Made by a program: the position numbers and the translations under genes. Positions 1-8,786 of a DNA stretch of 64,000 nt are shown in pieces. The notes under the pieces were generated by a model. The model was not told the origin of the DNA. It was given only the letters and a program-made list of their open reading frames with translations, and did no database searches. Source of the stretch: an uncultured Erwinia sp. (GTDB lineage: Bacteria; Pseudomonadota; Gammaproteobacteria; Enterobacterales; Enterobacteriaceae); NCBI GenBank assembly GCA_913775305.1, contig CAJYIY010000077.1, positions 1 to 64,000 of the forward strand, written 5' to 3'. Each line of letters starts with the position of its first letter. Position 1 is the stretch's first letter.

Positions 1-41
1 CCTTCGGTAAAAACACAGCGGGGTTCAGAAACCTGGGTCAT
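1..41 (-). CDS. possible 5' end of a gene running off the left edge
   Basis: Reading leftwards on the minus strand, an ATG at 41 opens a frame that stays open to the window edge (13 full codons, beginning MTQVSEP). A GGAG lies about 7 bases upstream of it. This is too short to assign to any family. It would be divergent from nothing close by, and it lies downstream of the Fur-family regulator, reading in the same direction. It may equally be chance. Confidence 0.3.
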   Translation of the reverse strand, partial: MTQVSEPRCVFTE

Positions 42-310
42 CCTTGCGCTCCATGCAAAGTCCTGAAATCAGAGGGCGTAGGTTTACCACAGTGTCGGGC
101 CTGAAACGACCGGGTGTAAGATAGTAATTTTACGAAATATGGTGAATTCCCGAAGAGATCACGAAAAAACAGGCATGCCCGGGTGGCAGCATCCGGAAAA
201 AATACAACACCCTTATCCCATTACTAACCGTGCCTCACTCTTACCGACTGCGAACAGCCTTTGCCAGCGCGAAAGCGGATCTTTCGCTGGCTGGTCAGGA
301 TCAACGACCA

Positions 311-342
311 CAAAGGAAAGCCGTGCTCTCAGGGAGCACGGC
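311..342 (-). terminator. terminator of the Fur-family regulator gene
   Basis: A perfect 9-bp stem (GCCGTGCTC / GAGCACGGC, loop of 5) is followed on the minus strand by TTTCCTTTG. It lies about 20 bases beyond the regulator stop codon. The rest of 42-363 holds no convincing gene; the short overlapping frames there have no family resemblance. Confidence 0.6.
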
Positions 343-363
343 TGACAGACGAATGAAGAAGTA

Positions 364-816
364 TTAAGAGTGGGGCGTTTGATTGCAGTCAGGACAGATA
401 CCAAAACTTGACAGCGTGACTTCACGCTCCGCCATCCCCTGTTCGGACAGTCGGGCTTTGACCAGCTGCATTGCAGCGGATAGCACAGGATCATTTTCAA
501 TAGGAATAACATGGTGGCACCGATCGCACTCAAAACTGCCCATTGACGCTGACTGCTTCAACGAAAAGTGCTGCGTGCGGGCAGAATCGGTATAGCGCTG
601 CACCACGCCAATCTGAATCAACCGTTCCAGAATTCGATAGAGAGTGACGCGATCGGGACAGTGGTCTCCCATTCTTTGTCGCAATACTTCGTGGCTCAAG
701 GCATCACTGCTCTGCTCCAGACAGGCCAGTGTTGCCAGCATTGCAGAGGTCACACGTAGCCCATGCGATCGCAGCAGCTCCCGCCATTTTTGCTCATGTG
801 TTGGAATTTTGTCCAT
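364..816 (-). CDS. Fur-family zinc-type (Zur-like) transcriptional regulator
   Basis: This 150-residue protein has the Fur-family layout: an N-terminal winged helix (recognition helix around residues 52-66, with RVTLYRILERL) and a C-terminal dimerisation domain. Two CxxC pairs (Cys97/Cys100 and Cys141/Cys144) form the structural zinc site typical of Zur and Fur. The His-rich segment that normally precedes the first CxxC in Fur/Zur is mostly absent; only His83 is seen (HFSLKQSASMGSFEC), so the sensing site may differ. It is transcribed divergently from a block of zinc-sparing paralogs, and an inverted repeat overlaps its predicted promoter. It is therefore inferred to be the local, autoregulated zinc-starvation repressor. 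It is probably a second Zur, distinct from the chromosomal copy. Confidence 0.85.
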   Translation of the reverse strand: MDKIPTHEQKWRELLRSHGLRVTSAMLATLACLEQSSDALSHEVLRQRMGDHCPDRVTLYRILERLIQIGVVQRYTDSARTQHFSLKQSASMGSFECDRCHHVIPIENDPVLSAAMQLVKARLSEQGMAEREVTLSSFGICPDCNQTPHS

Positions 817-865
817 TCAGGCACCTCTTTCGTGCAAGACAGTTGTGTTTTGTCATGGAGATTAT

Positions 866-890
866 ATTATCGCAATCATGTTGCGTTAAG
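866..890. promoter_or_regulatory. operator 1 of the Fur-family regulator, in the divergent promoter region
   Basis: Left arm ATTATCGCAA, spacer TCATG, right arm TTGCGTTAAG: an imperfect copy of the site at 2747-2771, sharing the core CGCAAT-ATGTTGCGTTA. On the minus strand a TATAAT (861-866) lies 17 bp from TTAACG (884-889), so the repeat overlaps a plausible promoter of the regulator gene and would allow autorepression. folE2 begins at 1174, so its transcript would carry a leader of roughly 280 bases. I see no gene, riboswitch or strong hairpin in 891-1173. Confidence 0.65.
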
Positions 891-1173
891 TACAGGCGAG
901 ATTGCTCGCGAACAAGATGAGTATACGGCAGGTTTCTTCATTCTTCGTGGAGTTTGTTCCGGTTGGGTAAGTCTGTGCTGCAGGAAAACTGATCGGCGTG
1001 CGGCAGGGGCAGTTCACGGGAGTCAACCCGGCCCGTTTATCACTGAGTCCGACCGCCTGGCTTTCCATTAACGCAAAAAATCTGACATGAAAAAGTCAAA
1101 GCCCCGTGCCGTAAGGCGATATCGCTCACTCCCTGTTCATGTTTACTGAACGACGCAAAGTAAGGAATGGCTC

Positions 1174-2103
1174 ATGACCGCAACGTCTTCTCTCTGCCCG
1201 CAATCACTGGCAGATATCCAGTCCTCCAGCAGTGAACTGCAATCTATCGCGCTGGATTGGGTTGGCATGGAGCAAATTGACCTGCCACTTGAATTTGAGG
1301 GACGCCAGGTGAGTGCCAAAGTGGATGCGGGTATCAACTTGCTCAACAACGACATGGCGGCGAAGGGCATCCATATGTCGCGCTTGTATATGTTGCTGGA
1401 CAGCTTAACCGAAGGGGAAGTGAGCCCGCAGCGAATCCGCGACGTATTAAACGCGTTTCTCTCTTCCCATGATGGTCAAAGCAGCGAAGCCAGTCTGACG
1501 ATAACCAGTGAGTTACTGCTGTCGCGCAAATCGCTCAATTCTAATCACTATGGCTGGAAAGCTTATCCTGTTCAGGTCTCTGCTAAGGCGGGGCAATCCA
1601 ATGCGATCCGGATGAAAGTTGGCATTCCGTACGCGTCAACCTGTCCTAATTCTGCCGCCTTAAGCCGGCAGGTTGCTCAGCTGGAGTTCCGCAAAATGTT
1701 CAGCCAGCAACGCGAACATCTCACAGCCGAAGATGTTATCGAGTGGTTGGGTCAGCATGGATTGCCTGCAACGCCGCACAGCCAGCGCAGCTGGGCGTGG
1801 GTAGACGTTGAGTTGAGCCCTGACAGTTCAGCTTTCCCACTGCGATACGTCATTGAGTTATGTGAGATGGCGCTGGGTACGGCAGTGCAGACCGTAGTGA
1901 AAAGAAGCGATGAACAGGCATTTGCCCTGGCATGCGGACAGAATTTGATGTTTTGCGAAGATGCGGCGCGTTTACTTTTCCAGTGTCTTGAAAATGAAAA
2001 GTTATTCAGCGCATTTGATATTCGAGTTGAGCATCAGGAAAGCCTGCATGCTCACAATGCCGTTGCTAAAGTCAGTTGGAAGGAAAAAAAACATGTTGCG
2101 TAA
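1174..2103 (+). CDS. folE2: GTP cyclohydrolase FolE2 (type IB)
   Basis: This enzyme converts GTP to 7,8-dihydroneopterin triphosphate, the first step of folate (and queuosine) synthesis. FolE2 is unrelated in its metal site to the obligately zinc-dependent FolE and can use other divalent metals. The 309 residues include the family's GIHMSR segment (around 66-71) and the catalytic cysteine Cys157 in YASTCPNSAALS. The start is supported by AAGGAA upstream. It is the first gene of a block of zinc-sparing paralogs and overlaps the next gene by 11 bases, so the two are co-transcribed. It is expected to be induced when zinc is scarce. Confidence 0.93.
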   Translation: MTATSSLCPQSLADIQSSSSELQSIALDWVGMEQIDLPLEFEGRQVSAKVDAGINLLNNDMAAKGIHMSRLYMLLDSLTEGEVSPQRIRDVLNAFLSSHDGQSSEASLTITSELLLSRKSLNSNHYGWKAYPVQVSAKAGQSNAIRMKVGIPYASTCPNSAALSRQVAQLEFRKMFSQQREHLTAEDVIEWLGQHGLPATPHSQRSWAWVDVELSPDSSAFPLRYVIELCEMALGTAVQTVVKRSDEQAFALACGQNLMFCEDAARLLFQCLENEKLFSAFDIRVEHQESLHAHNAVAKVSWKEKKHVA

Positions 2104-2653
2104 AAATCCCACCGGCCATTCACCTCAGGTTTCCACAAAAGCATTCATTGATCCCACTGCGGTGATCTGTGGTCGGGTGATCATTGAAGACTATGTCTAC
2201 GTTGGACCCTATGCGGTGATTCGCGCTGATGAAGTGAATGAAAAAGGCGAAATGGAGCCAATTATTATTGGTTCGCACTCCAACATCCAGGACGGCGTGG
2301 TCATTCATTCCAAAAGTGGCGCGGCAGTGACCATTGGTCGCGGGAGCTCAATCGCGCATCGCGCCATTGTCCACGGACCATGTAAAGTCGACGATCGCGT
2401 CTTTATCGGTTTTAACAGCGTGCTTTTCAACTGTCACATTAAGACCGGCTGTGTTATTCGGTACAACGCGGTTGTTGATGGTGTCACGTTACCTGAAAAC
2501 ACCTATGTACCTTCGACGGAAAGAGTGGGGCCCGACAGCGACCTCACTCTGTTTTCGCGCGTTGATCCTGCCTCGCTTCAGTTTTCAGAAGAAGTGGCCT
2601 CCACCAACGTACAGCTTGTTGAAGGCTATCAACGGCTGAGGAATGAATTTTAA
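2093..2653 (+). CDS. gamma-class carbonic anhydrase-like hexapeptide protein
   Basis: A left-handed beta-helix protein of 186 residues with repeated hexapeptide units, resembling the YrdA/CaiE/Cam family. The three metal-binding histidines of gamma carbonic anhydrases are all present: His72 (VIHS) and His89/His94 (AHRAIVHG). Gamma-class enzymes can work with Fe(II) or Co(II), so a copy in a zinc-starvation block could replace a zinc beta-carbonic anhydrase. The chosen ATG follows GGAAGGAAA and overlaps the end of folE2 (translational coupling). An in-frame upstream ATG lies deep inside folE2 and is not used here. CO2 hydration activity itself is inferred; some family members are inactive or are acyltransferases. 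Confidence 0.85.
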   Translation: MLRKNPTGHSPQVSTKAFIDPTAVICGRVIIEDYVYVGPYAVIRADEVNEKGEMEPIIIGSHSNIQDGVVIHSKSGAAVTIGRGSSIAHRAIVHGPCKVDDRVFIGFNSVLFNCHIKTGCVIRYNAVVDGVTLPENTYVPSTERVGPDSDLTLFSRVDPASLQFSEEVASTNVQLVEGYQRLRNEF

Positions 2654-2746
2654 ACTGATGGCGACCAGCCCCGGGCTGGTCCTGCCCGTACAGGCGGGAT
2701 GAAAACACAGCCACTGTCCATCAGCAGAAGCCCACCGTTTTTAGTT

Positions 2747-2771
2747 GATAACGCAATTATGTTGCGTTATC
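2747..2771. promoter_or_regulatory. operator 2 of the Fur-family regulator, upstream of the second thrS
   Basis: A perfect inverted repeat with 10-bp arms, GATAACGCAA and TTGCGTTATC, separated by TTATG. It lies 44 bases before the thrS paralog start codon. Its core matches the site at 866-890. It does not resemble the AT-rich enterobacterial Zur box (GTTATA-type arms). The remaining part of 2654-2815 shows only a short GC-rich hairpin after the carbonic anhydrase gene. Confidence 0.7.
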
Positions 2772-2815
2772 TTGCCTGTCAATTATTGCAAGCAGATTGC
2801 ATTTAAAAGACAGCG

Positions 2816-4789
2816 ATGCCGGAAACCATTATGTCGGAAGCCATTTCATCCTCCCTGAAAACAGTCTCTTTAACCTTACCTGATGGGTCACGCAGGGATT
2901 TTACTCAGGGCAATACGCTCCATGAGGTGACAAAAACCCTGGGTAAAACCGTATCAGAAAGCGCCGTTGCTGCAGAGCTTAACGGAAAGCGGGTGGACTT
3001 AAGCCTGGCGCTTAAGGACGATGCGCAGGTCAACATTATCACTCTGCACGATAAGGAAGCGCTGGAAATCATCCGCCTGAGCAGTGCGCTAATTTTAGGC
3101 CAGGCGGTCAAAGAGCTCTTTCCTGAGACTCAACGGGTTGAAGTGGGACTTAACGAACAGGGATTCCACTATGACTTCCACAGCCCTTCACCTTTTACCA
3201 CCGCTGACCTCGATCGCATCGGGCAACGTATGCAGCAGCTTATCGGTCATAACGCGCCGATAGTCACTGAGTGGGTGAAACGCAGTGAAGCCATTGCCCG
3301 GTTCGAAGCGCAGAACGAATGCTACAGGTCTGACGGACTAAAGCCGCTCGGGGCTGACGCGGAGGTTCAACTCTGGCATCACCAGGGTTATTTCGACGCG
3401 CTGCCGGGGCCGCACGTACCTGATACCCGCTTTCTGAAACATTTTAAGTTATTAAGCGTTGCAGGCGCTTACTGGCAGGGTGATGCCGGCAAAGAACAGT
3501 TGCAGCGTATCCACGTCACGGCGTGGGCAACGTCGAAGCAACTGTCAGGCTGGCTTCAGAGCCGTGCAGTGGCTGAACAGCGCGATCATCGTAAGTTGGG
3601 ACGCGATCTCGACCTGTTTCATTTCCAGGATAATGCACCCGGTGCTGTCTTCTGGCACCCGCGTGGATGGACCTTATTCCAGCAGCTTATCCGCTACATG
3701 CGTTTACGCCATGATGAGGCGGGATATGTTGAAGTGAATACGCCAGATGTTATGGACCGATCGCTGTGGGAGATTTCGGGCCACTGGGATAATTACCGTG
3801 ACAACATGTTCACCACGCAAACGGAAGATGGTCGCACTTTGGCCCTGAAGCCGATGAACTGCCCCGGTGCGGTTGCCCTGTTCAATCACGGGATGAAAAG
3901 TTATCGCGACCTGCCAATACGGATGTCCGAGTTCGGGAAAGTCCATCGCTACGAACCCTCCGGTTCACTGCATGGACTGCTCAGGGTTCGCCATTTTACT
4001 CAGGATGATGCTCACATTTTTTGTACAGAGCAGCAGGTTGAAGCCGAATGCCGCCGCATCCTGTCCCTGGTGTTGGATATCTATCGTCAGTTTGGATTCG
4101 AAAGTATCACCATCAAACTGTCAACGCGCCCGGAAAAGCGCATCGGCAGCGATGAGGAGTGGGATCGATTAGAGCGTGCGCTGGAAGCTTCCCTGATGGC
4201 TGAAAACCTGGAGTGGAGCGTCAATCCCGGTGAAGGTGCGTTCTACGGACCCAAGCTGGAGTTTGTACTGCGGGATGCGATAGGGCGTGACTGGCAGTGC
4301 GGTACGTTACAGGTTGATATGAACTTACCTGCACGATTTGACATGAGCTATGTGGCTGAAGAGGGAACGGCAAAACGACCCGTTATGCTTCATCGTGCAC
4401 TTTTTGGATCTCTGGAGCGATTTACAGGCATTTTGCTGGAGCACTATGCGGGCAAACTCCCGGCATGGTTATCACCCGTACAGGCTGTTGTTATTGCGGT
4501 TTCTGGTCAGCAAAGTGAATATGCGCATCAGGTTGCCGCACGATTGCATCAGCGAGGAATTCGCTGTCAGTGCGATCTGCGCAGTGAAAAGATAGGTCTG
4601 AAAATCCGGGAGGCCACCTTGTCGCGGGTGCCCTTTATGCTAATCGTTGGCGCCAGGGAAGAAGCGGAACAGCGTGCAACCCTTCGCGATCGCAATGGCG
4701 ACAGTATCGGCACCCTTCCGCTCGAAGAAGCGGCGGAAAGGCTGGCACTTTACTGCCAGCTTCCCTCGCATGAATCTGTTTCGCATTAA
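2816..4789 (+). CDS. second threonyl-tRNA synthetase, editing site lost
   Basis: A full-length ThrRS-like protein (657 residues; E. coli ThrRS has 642): TGS domain (about 15-80), N2 editing domain (about 85-245), class II catalytic core and anticodon-binding domain. The catalytic zinc ligands are kept: Cys348 (MNCPG), His399 (DDAHIFC) and His525 (MLHRA). In the editing domain the HxxxH motif is LSSAL (Leu88, Leu92), and the conserved editing cysteine is Leu196 (ALPGPH); only His200 remains. It should charge tRNA-Thr but not clear Ser-tRNA-Thr. It is preceded by a regulator operator, so it is probably expressed under zinc limitation beside the housekeeping ThrRS. The ATG at 2831 is a possible alternative start. 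Confidence 0.93.
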   Translation: MPETIMSEAISSSLKTVSLTLPDGSRRDFTQGNTLHEVTKTLGKTVSESAVAAELNGKRVDLSLALKDDAQVNIITLHDKEALEIIRLSSALILGQAVKELFPETQRVEVGLNEQGFHYDFHSPSPFTTADLDRIGQRMQQLIGHNAPIVTEWVKRSEAIARFEAQNECYRSDGLKPLGADAEVQLWHHQGYFDALPGPHVPDTRFLKHFKLLSVAGAYWQGDAGKEQLQRIHVTAWATSKQLSGWLQSRAVAEQRDHRKLGRDLDLFHFQDNAPGAVFWHPRGWTLFQQLIRYMRLRHDEAGYVEVNTPDVMDRSLWEISGHWDNYRDNMFTTQTEDGRTLALKPMNCPGAVALFNHGMKSYRDLPIRMSEFGKVHRYEPSGSLHGLLRVRHFTQDDAHIFCTEQQVEAECRRILSLVLDIYRQFGFESITIKLSTRPEKRIGSDEEWDRLERALEASLMAENLEWSVNPGEGAFYGPKLEFVLRDAIGRDWQCGTLQVDMNLPARFDMSYVAEEGTAKRPVMLHRALFGSLERFTGILLEHYAGKLPAWLSPVQAVVIAVSGQQSEYAHQVAARLHQRGIRCQCDLRSEKIGLKIREATLSRVPFMLIVGAREEAEQRATLRDRNGDSIGTLPLEEAAERLALYCQLPSHESVSH

Positions 4790-4796
4790 TGATACC

Positions 4797-4819
4797 GACG
4801 CCGGCTGAGCGCCGGTGTT
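4797..4819 (+). other. hairpin between the thrS and dihydroorotase paralogs
   Basis: An ACGCCGGC / GCCGGTGT stem with one wobble pair and a 5-base loop, followed by only two or three T. It is too weak to be a clear terminator. It may be a partial attenuator or an mRNA-processing element within the paralog operon. Confidence 0.3.
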
Positions 4820-4871
4820 TACCGACAAGTTTTGCAGCGGTATCGCTGCTTGTGCTGTGAAAAGGCCACTC

Positions 4872-6224
4872 GTGAATAAAATCCTGATTAAAAACGCCAC
4901 CCTGATTAATGAAGGTCAATCCAGACACGCCGATGTACTGGTTTCCAGTGGGCGCATTGAACGTATTGCCAGCAATATGGCGATAAGTGCTGACTGGGAA
5001 GTGATTGATGCGCAGGGCCTGTGGCTCATCCCGGGTATGATTGACGACCAGGTTCATTTCCGGGAGCCCGGTCTGACGCACAAAGGGACCATCGCCACCG
5101 AATCCGCCGCCGCAGTGGCCGGGGGAATCACCAGCTTTATGGAAATGCCCAATGTTTCGCCACCAACAACAACGCGGCAGGCATTAGAGGATAAGTTTCA
5201 GCGCGCCTCACAGCATTCTTACGCGAACTACAGCTTCTGGTTCGGCGCCACCAATGACAATATTGATGAATTACGTGCTTTAAGAGCGGATGAGGCCTGC
5301 GGTGTTAAGGTCTTTATGGGGGCTTCTACCGGAAATATGCTGGTGGATAACGAGCAGGTGCTGGATAAAATTTTCCAGCATGCTCCCGGCATTGTGGCAA
5401 CCCACTGTGAAGACACGCCGCTGATCAAAAGAAACGAAGCCTTGTGGCGTGAACAGTTCGGCGAAGCAATTCCCGCCCGGGAACATAGCGATATTCGCTC
5501 AGTGGAAGCCTGTCTTAAATCTTCATCGCTCGCCGTTTCTCTGGCAAAGAAATACGGTACGCGTTTACATGTGTTGCATATCAGCACGGCAGATGAACTG
5601 AAGCTTTTTGATGCCGCTCCGACTCTGGAGGCCCTGAAGAATAAAACCATCACTGCAGAAGCCTGTGTTCACCATCTCTTCTTTAACCAGGATGATTACG
5701 CTGAACTGGGCCATAAGCTGAAATCCAATCCATCTGTCAAAGAAGCGGTTCATCAGCAGGCGCTGTGGCAGGCAGTGAAGGACGGTGTCATTGATATCAT
5801 TGCCACCGATCACGCGCCGCATTTACTGGAAGAGAAAAACAAACTGTACCTTGCTGCGCCATCAGGTCTGCCTCTGGTGCAACATGCCCTCCCGGCACTC
5901 TTCGATATGTGCCACAGAGGCATTTTTACCCCAGAGCAGATTGTTACAAAGACCAGCCACGCCGTGGCGGAACGCTTCCAGCTCAGGGACCGGGGTTACA
6001 TCCGCGAAGGTTACTGGGCAGACCTGGTGCTGATTGATCCGCAGGCATCCACGCAGATCCGCTCTGAGGCGTTGCTGTATAAATGTGCATGGTCGCCATT
6101 TGAAGGAAGAACGCTCAGCGGGGGGCATATCGTAATGACCCTGGTTAATGGCAAGGTGGTATGGCGAGACAATAAGCTGGTTGCTGCCCCTGCTGGAATG
6201 AAGCTCGCTTTCTGCCGCGATTAA
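4872..6224 (+). CDS. second dihydroorotase, with one metal-ligand His replaced by Gln
   Basis: An amidohydrolase of 450 residues that would interconvert N-carbamoyl-aspartate and dihydroorotate in pyrimidine synthesis. The usual HxH metal motif before REPG reads QVH (Gln60, His62, in DDQVHFREPGLTHKG). Other site elements are present: Lys in VKVFMGAS, His in THCED, His in LHVLHIS, and Asp in IATDHAPH. This Q-containing signature resembles, from memory, dihydroorotases of Bacteroidetes rather than E. coli PyrC. The GTG start is preceded by AAAGG; an in-frame upstream ATG at 4815 is less likely. It belongs to the zinc-sparing block, with hemB following after 24 bases, and is inferred to stand in for zinc-dependent PyrC. 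Confidence 0.85.
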   Translation: MNKILIKNATLINEGQSRHADVLVSSGRIERIASNMAISADWEVIDAQGLWLIPGMIDDQVHFREPGLTHKGTIATESAAAVAGGITSFMEMPNVSPPTTTRQALEDKFQRASQHSYANYSFWFGATNDNIDELRALRADEACGVKVFMGASTGNMLVDNEQVLDKIFQHAPGIVATHCEDTPLIKRNEALWREQFGEAIPAREHSDIRSVEACLKSSSLAVSLAKKYGTRLHVLHISTADELKLFDAAPTLEALKNKTITAEACVHHLFFNQDDYAELGHKLKSNPSVKEAVHQQALWQAVKDGVIDIIATDHAPHLLEEKNKLYLAAPSGLPLVQHALPALFDMCHRGIFTPEQIVTKTSHAVAERFQLRDRGYIREGYWADLVLIDPQASTQIRSEALLYKCAWSPFEGRTLSGGHIVMTLVNGKVVWRDNKLVAAPAGMKLAFCRD

Positions 6225-7274
<1,050 letters not shown>

Positions 7275-7474
7275 CCTGCACCGCGACGTTAGCCATCGGG
7301 TAATCAGTCAGCCCTGATGAACAGGCATTGCCGAACCTCGGCGGGTCGGTGATCATCGTCAGGCTAACTTCTTATCAGTTACGCTTAATTATCTCCCGAT
7401 ATGCGATAAGTTGACTAAAATTAATCTGGGTACGGATGAAGTCCGTGTCGTCATCGCTATTACTGGAGAAGAGA

Positions 7475-8515
7475 ATGGAACTGACAAAAGATATGGAGCT
7501 GAAGAGGCGTATCTCGTGGGGCAGTATTATTGCTGGCGTCGTCACGGTTATGGCGGTGTCTCTGCTGCTGACAATGCTTGGCACAAGCTTAGGGCTGTCA
7601 CTACTTTCACCGAAGTCTGACGATGTGATCAATGGTGCCGATAAAGCCGTTCTGGCCTGGTCTCTGGCCTCGGTGGTGCTGAGTCTGGCCTGTGGTGGTT
7701 TCGTTGCTGGCCGACTGGCTGGTGTAGACGGAACAATTCACGGTTTCCTGTCATGGGCTACGTCACTGCTCGTTGCTTCCGTGCTGGGCTTTGCCGTTGC
7801 TGGCGGGATCCTTAACATGGCTGGCAGTGCGGTTGGTGCGGTGGCTTCTGCAACCGGATCTGCCGTGAGTGGACTCGGCAATGCGGCAGTGAAGGCGACT
7901 GGCGCAACGGCAGATATCGGACAGAACATCGCTGACAGTCTCGGATTCGACACCCGGCTCTCGGCACAGCAGACAGACAGGCAGGTACTGGATGCGCTGC
8001 GTAAAAGCAATATCAAAGAACTTCAGCCTGAGTTTCTGCAGTCACAGCTTGAGGCGGCAGGGCAGGACCTGGCTACAGCCGCTAAAAACCTGGCAGTGAA
8101 CCCGGGTAACAGTGATGAAATTCTGAATAACCTGAGCAATAAACTGAAGTCACGCGCTGAAACGGTGAGTAAAGGCGTTGATCGCGAAGAAGTGAAAAAA
8201 GCGCTGGCTGATAACTCAAGCCTGACGCCGGAGGAAGCGGATAAGGCGGTCAATAACTTCATTGAGGCCCGCGACAAGACGATCCAGGAATTCAACGAGC
8301 GTATGACGCAGCTTGAAACCAGGCTGAATGATGCGAAGGCACAGTACGCTGAGCTGAAAGAGAAGGCGAAAGAAAAAGCCGACGCTGCTGCACGTGAGGG
8401 GGCAAAAATTGCCTTGTGGTCATTCTTTGGTCTGCTGATCGGTGCCGTGGTAAGTGCGCTGGCTGGACTGTGGGGGGTGAATACCCATCCGGTATCACGG
8501 AGAATTCGTGCATAA
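7475..8515 (+). CDS. membrane protein of unknown function with a central coiled coil
   Basis: 346 residues. Three hydrophobic segments lie near the N-terminus (about 13-40, 58-80 and 90-115), with a Gly/Ala-rich stretch following the third. A long polar, helix-rich section with heptad-like Glu/Lys/Leu content (about 150-315) and one C-terminal membrane segment (about 318-340) come next. I recognise no catalytic motif. The start follows GGAGAAGAG; an in-frame ATG at 7436 lacks such a site. It lies 200 bases after the second hemB with no clear terminator between, so it could belong to the zinc-sparing operon, but nothing in its sequence ties it to metals. The 7275-7474 gap contains no other feature I can support. 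Confidence 0.7.
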   Translation: MELTKDMELKRRISWGSIIAGVVTVMAVSLLLTMLGTSLGLSLLSPKSDDVINGADKAVLAWSLASVVLSLACGGFVAGRLAGVDGTIHGFLSWATSLLVASVLGFAVAGGILNMAGSAVGAVASATGSAVSGLGNAAVKATGATADIGQNIADSLGFDTRLSAQQTDRQVLDALRKSNIKELQPEFLQSQLEAAGQDLATAAKNLAVNPGNSDEILNNLSNKLKSRAETVSKGVDREEVKKALADNSSLTPEEADKAVNNFIEARDKTIQEFNERMTQLETRLNDAKAQYAELKEKAKEKADAAAREGAKIALWSFFGLLIGAVVSALAGLWGVNTHPVSRRIRA

Positions 8516-8577
8516 CGACAACGTCAGATAATTTAATCTGTGCGTAGTTAAGCCTGAGTCAGAACCTGGCAATAATG

Positions 8578-8613
8578 AAAAGGCCTGCGGATTGTTCTGC
8601 GGGCCTTTTGTTT
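8578..8613 (+). terminator. rho-independent terminator after the membrane protein gene
   Basis: A perfect AAAAGGCC / GGCCTTTT stem enclosing a 16-base loop, ending in TTTTGTTT. It closes the zinc-sparing/membrane-protein transcription unit before the GC-rich cluster starts. Confidence 0.75.
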
Positions 8614-8726
8614 GCTGGTGACAAGAAGACACTTTTTTTACATTGAGACGATCCCTGTCGGTTAGTCCACTTTTTGGCGTCTGTTGTCAGTTTCATTCGA
8701 TATGTTGTCATAGCTGAACATGTTAA

Positions 8727-8776
8727 GAATGATAAATACAACTTATCATTCCTCACGGTTATCACCCATTGTGAGG
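8727..8776 (+). promoter_or_regulatory. two adjacent inverted repeats upstream of the biosynthetic cluster
   Basis: GAATGATAA-N7-TTATCATTC (8727-8751) is a perfect 9-bp inverted repeat, 36 bases before the first start codon, and a candidate operator. It contains TGATAA half-sites reminiscent of Fur sites, but with the wrong internal spacing for a standard Fur box. Immediately after it, CCTCAC (8751-8756) pairs with GTGAGG (8771-8776), which includes the probable ribosome-binding GAGG of the first gene. The upstream stretch 8614-8726 holds no gene. Confidence 0.45.
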
Positions 8777-8786
8777 AAAAACCGGA

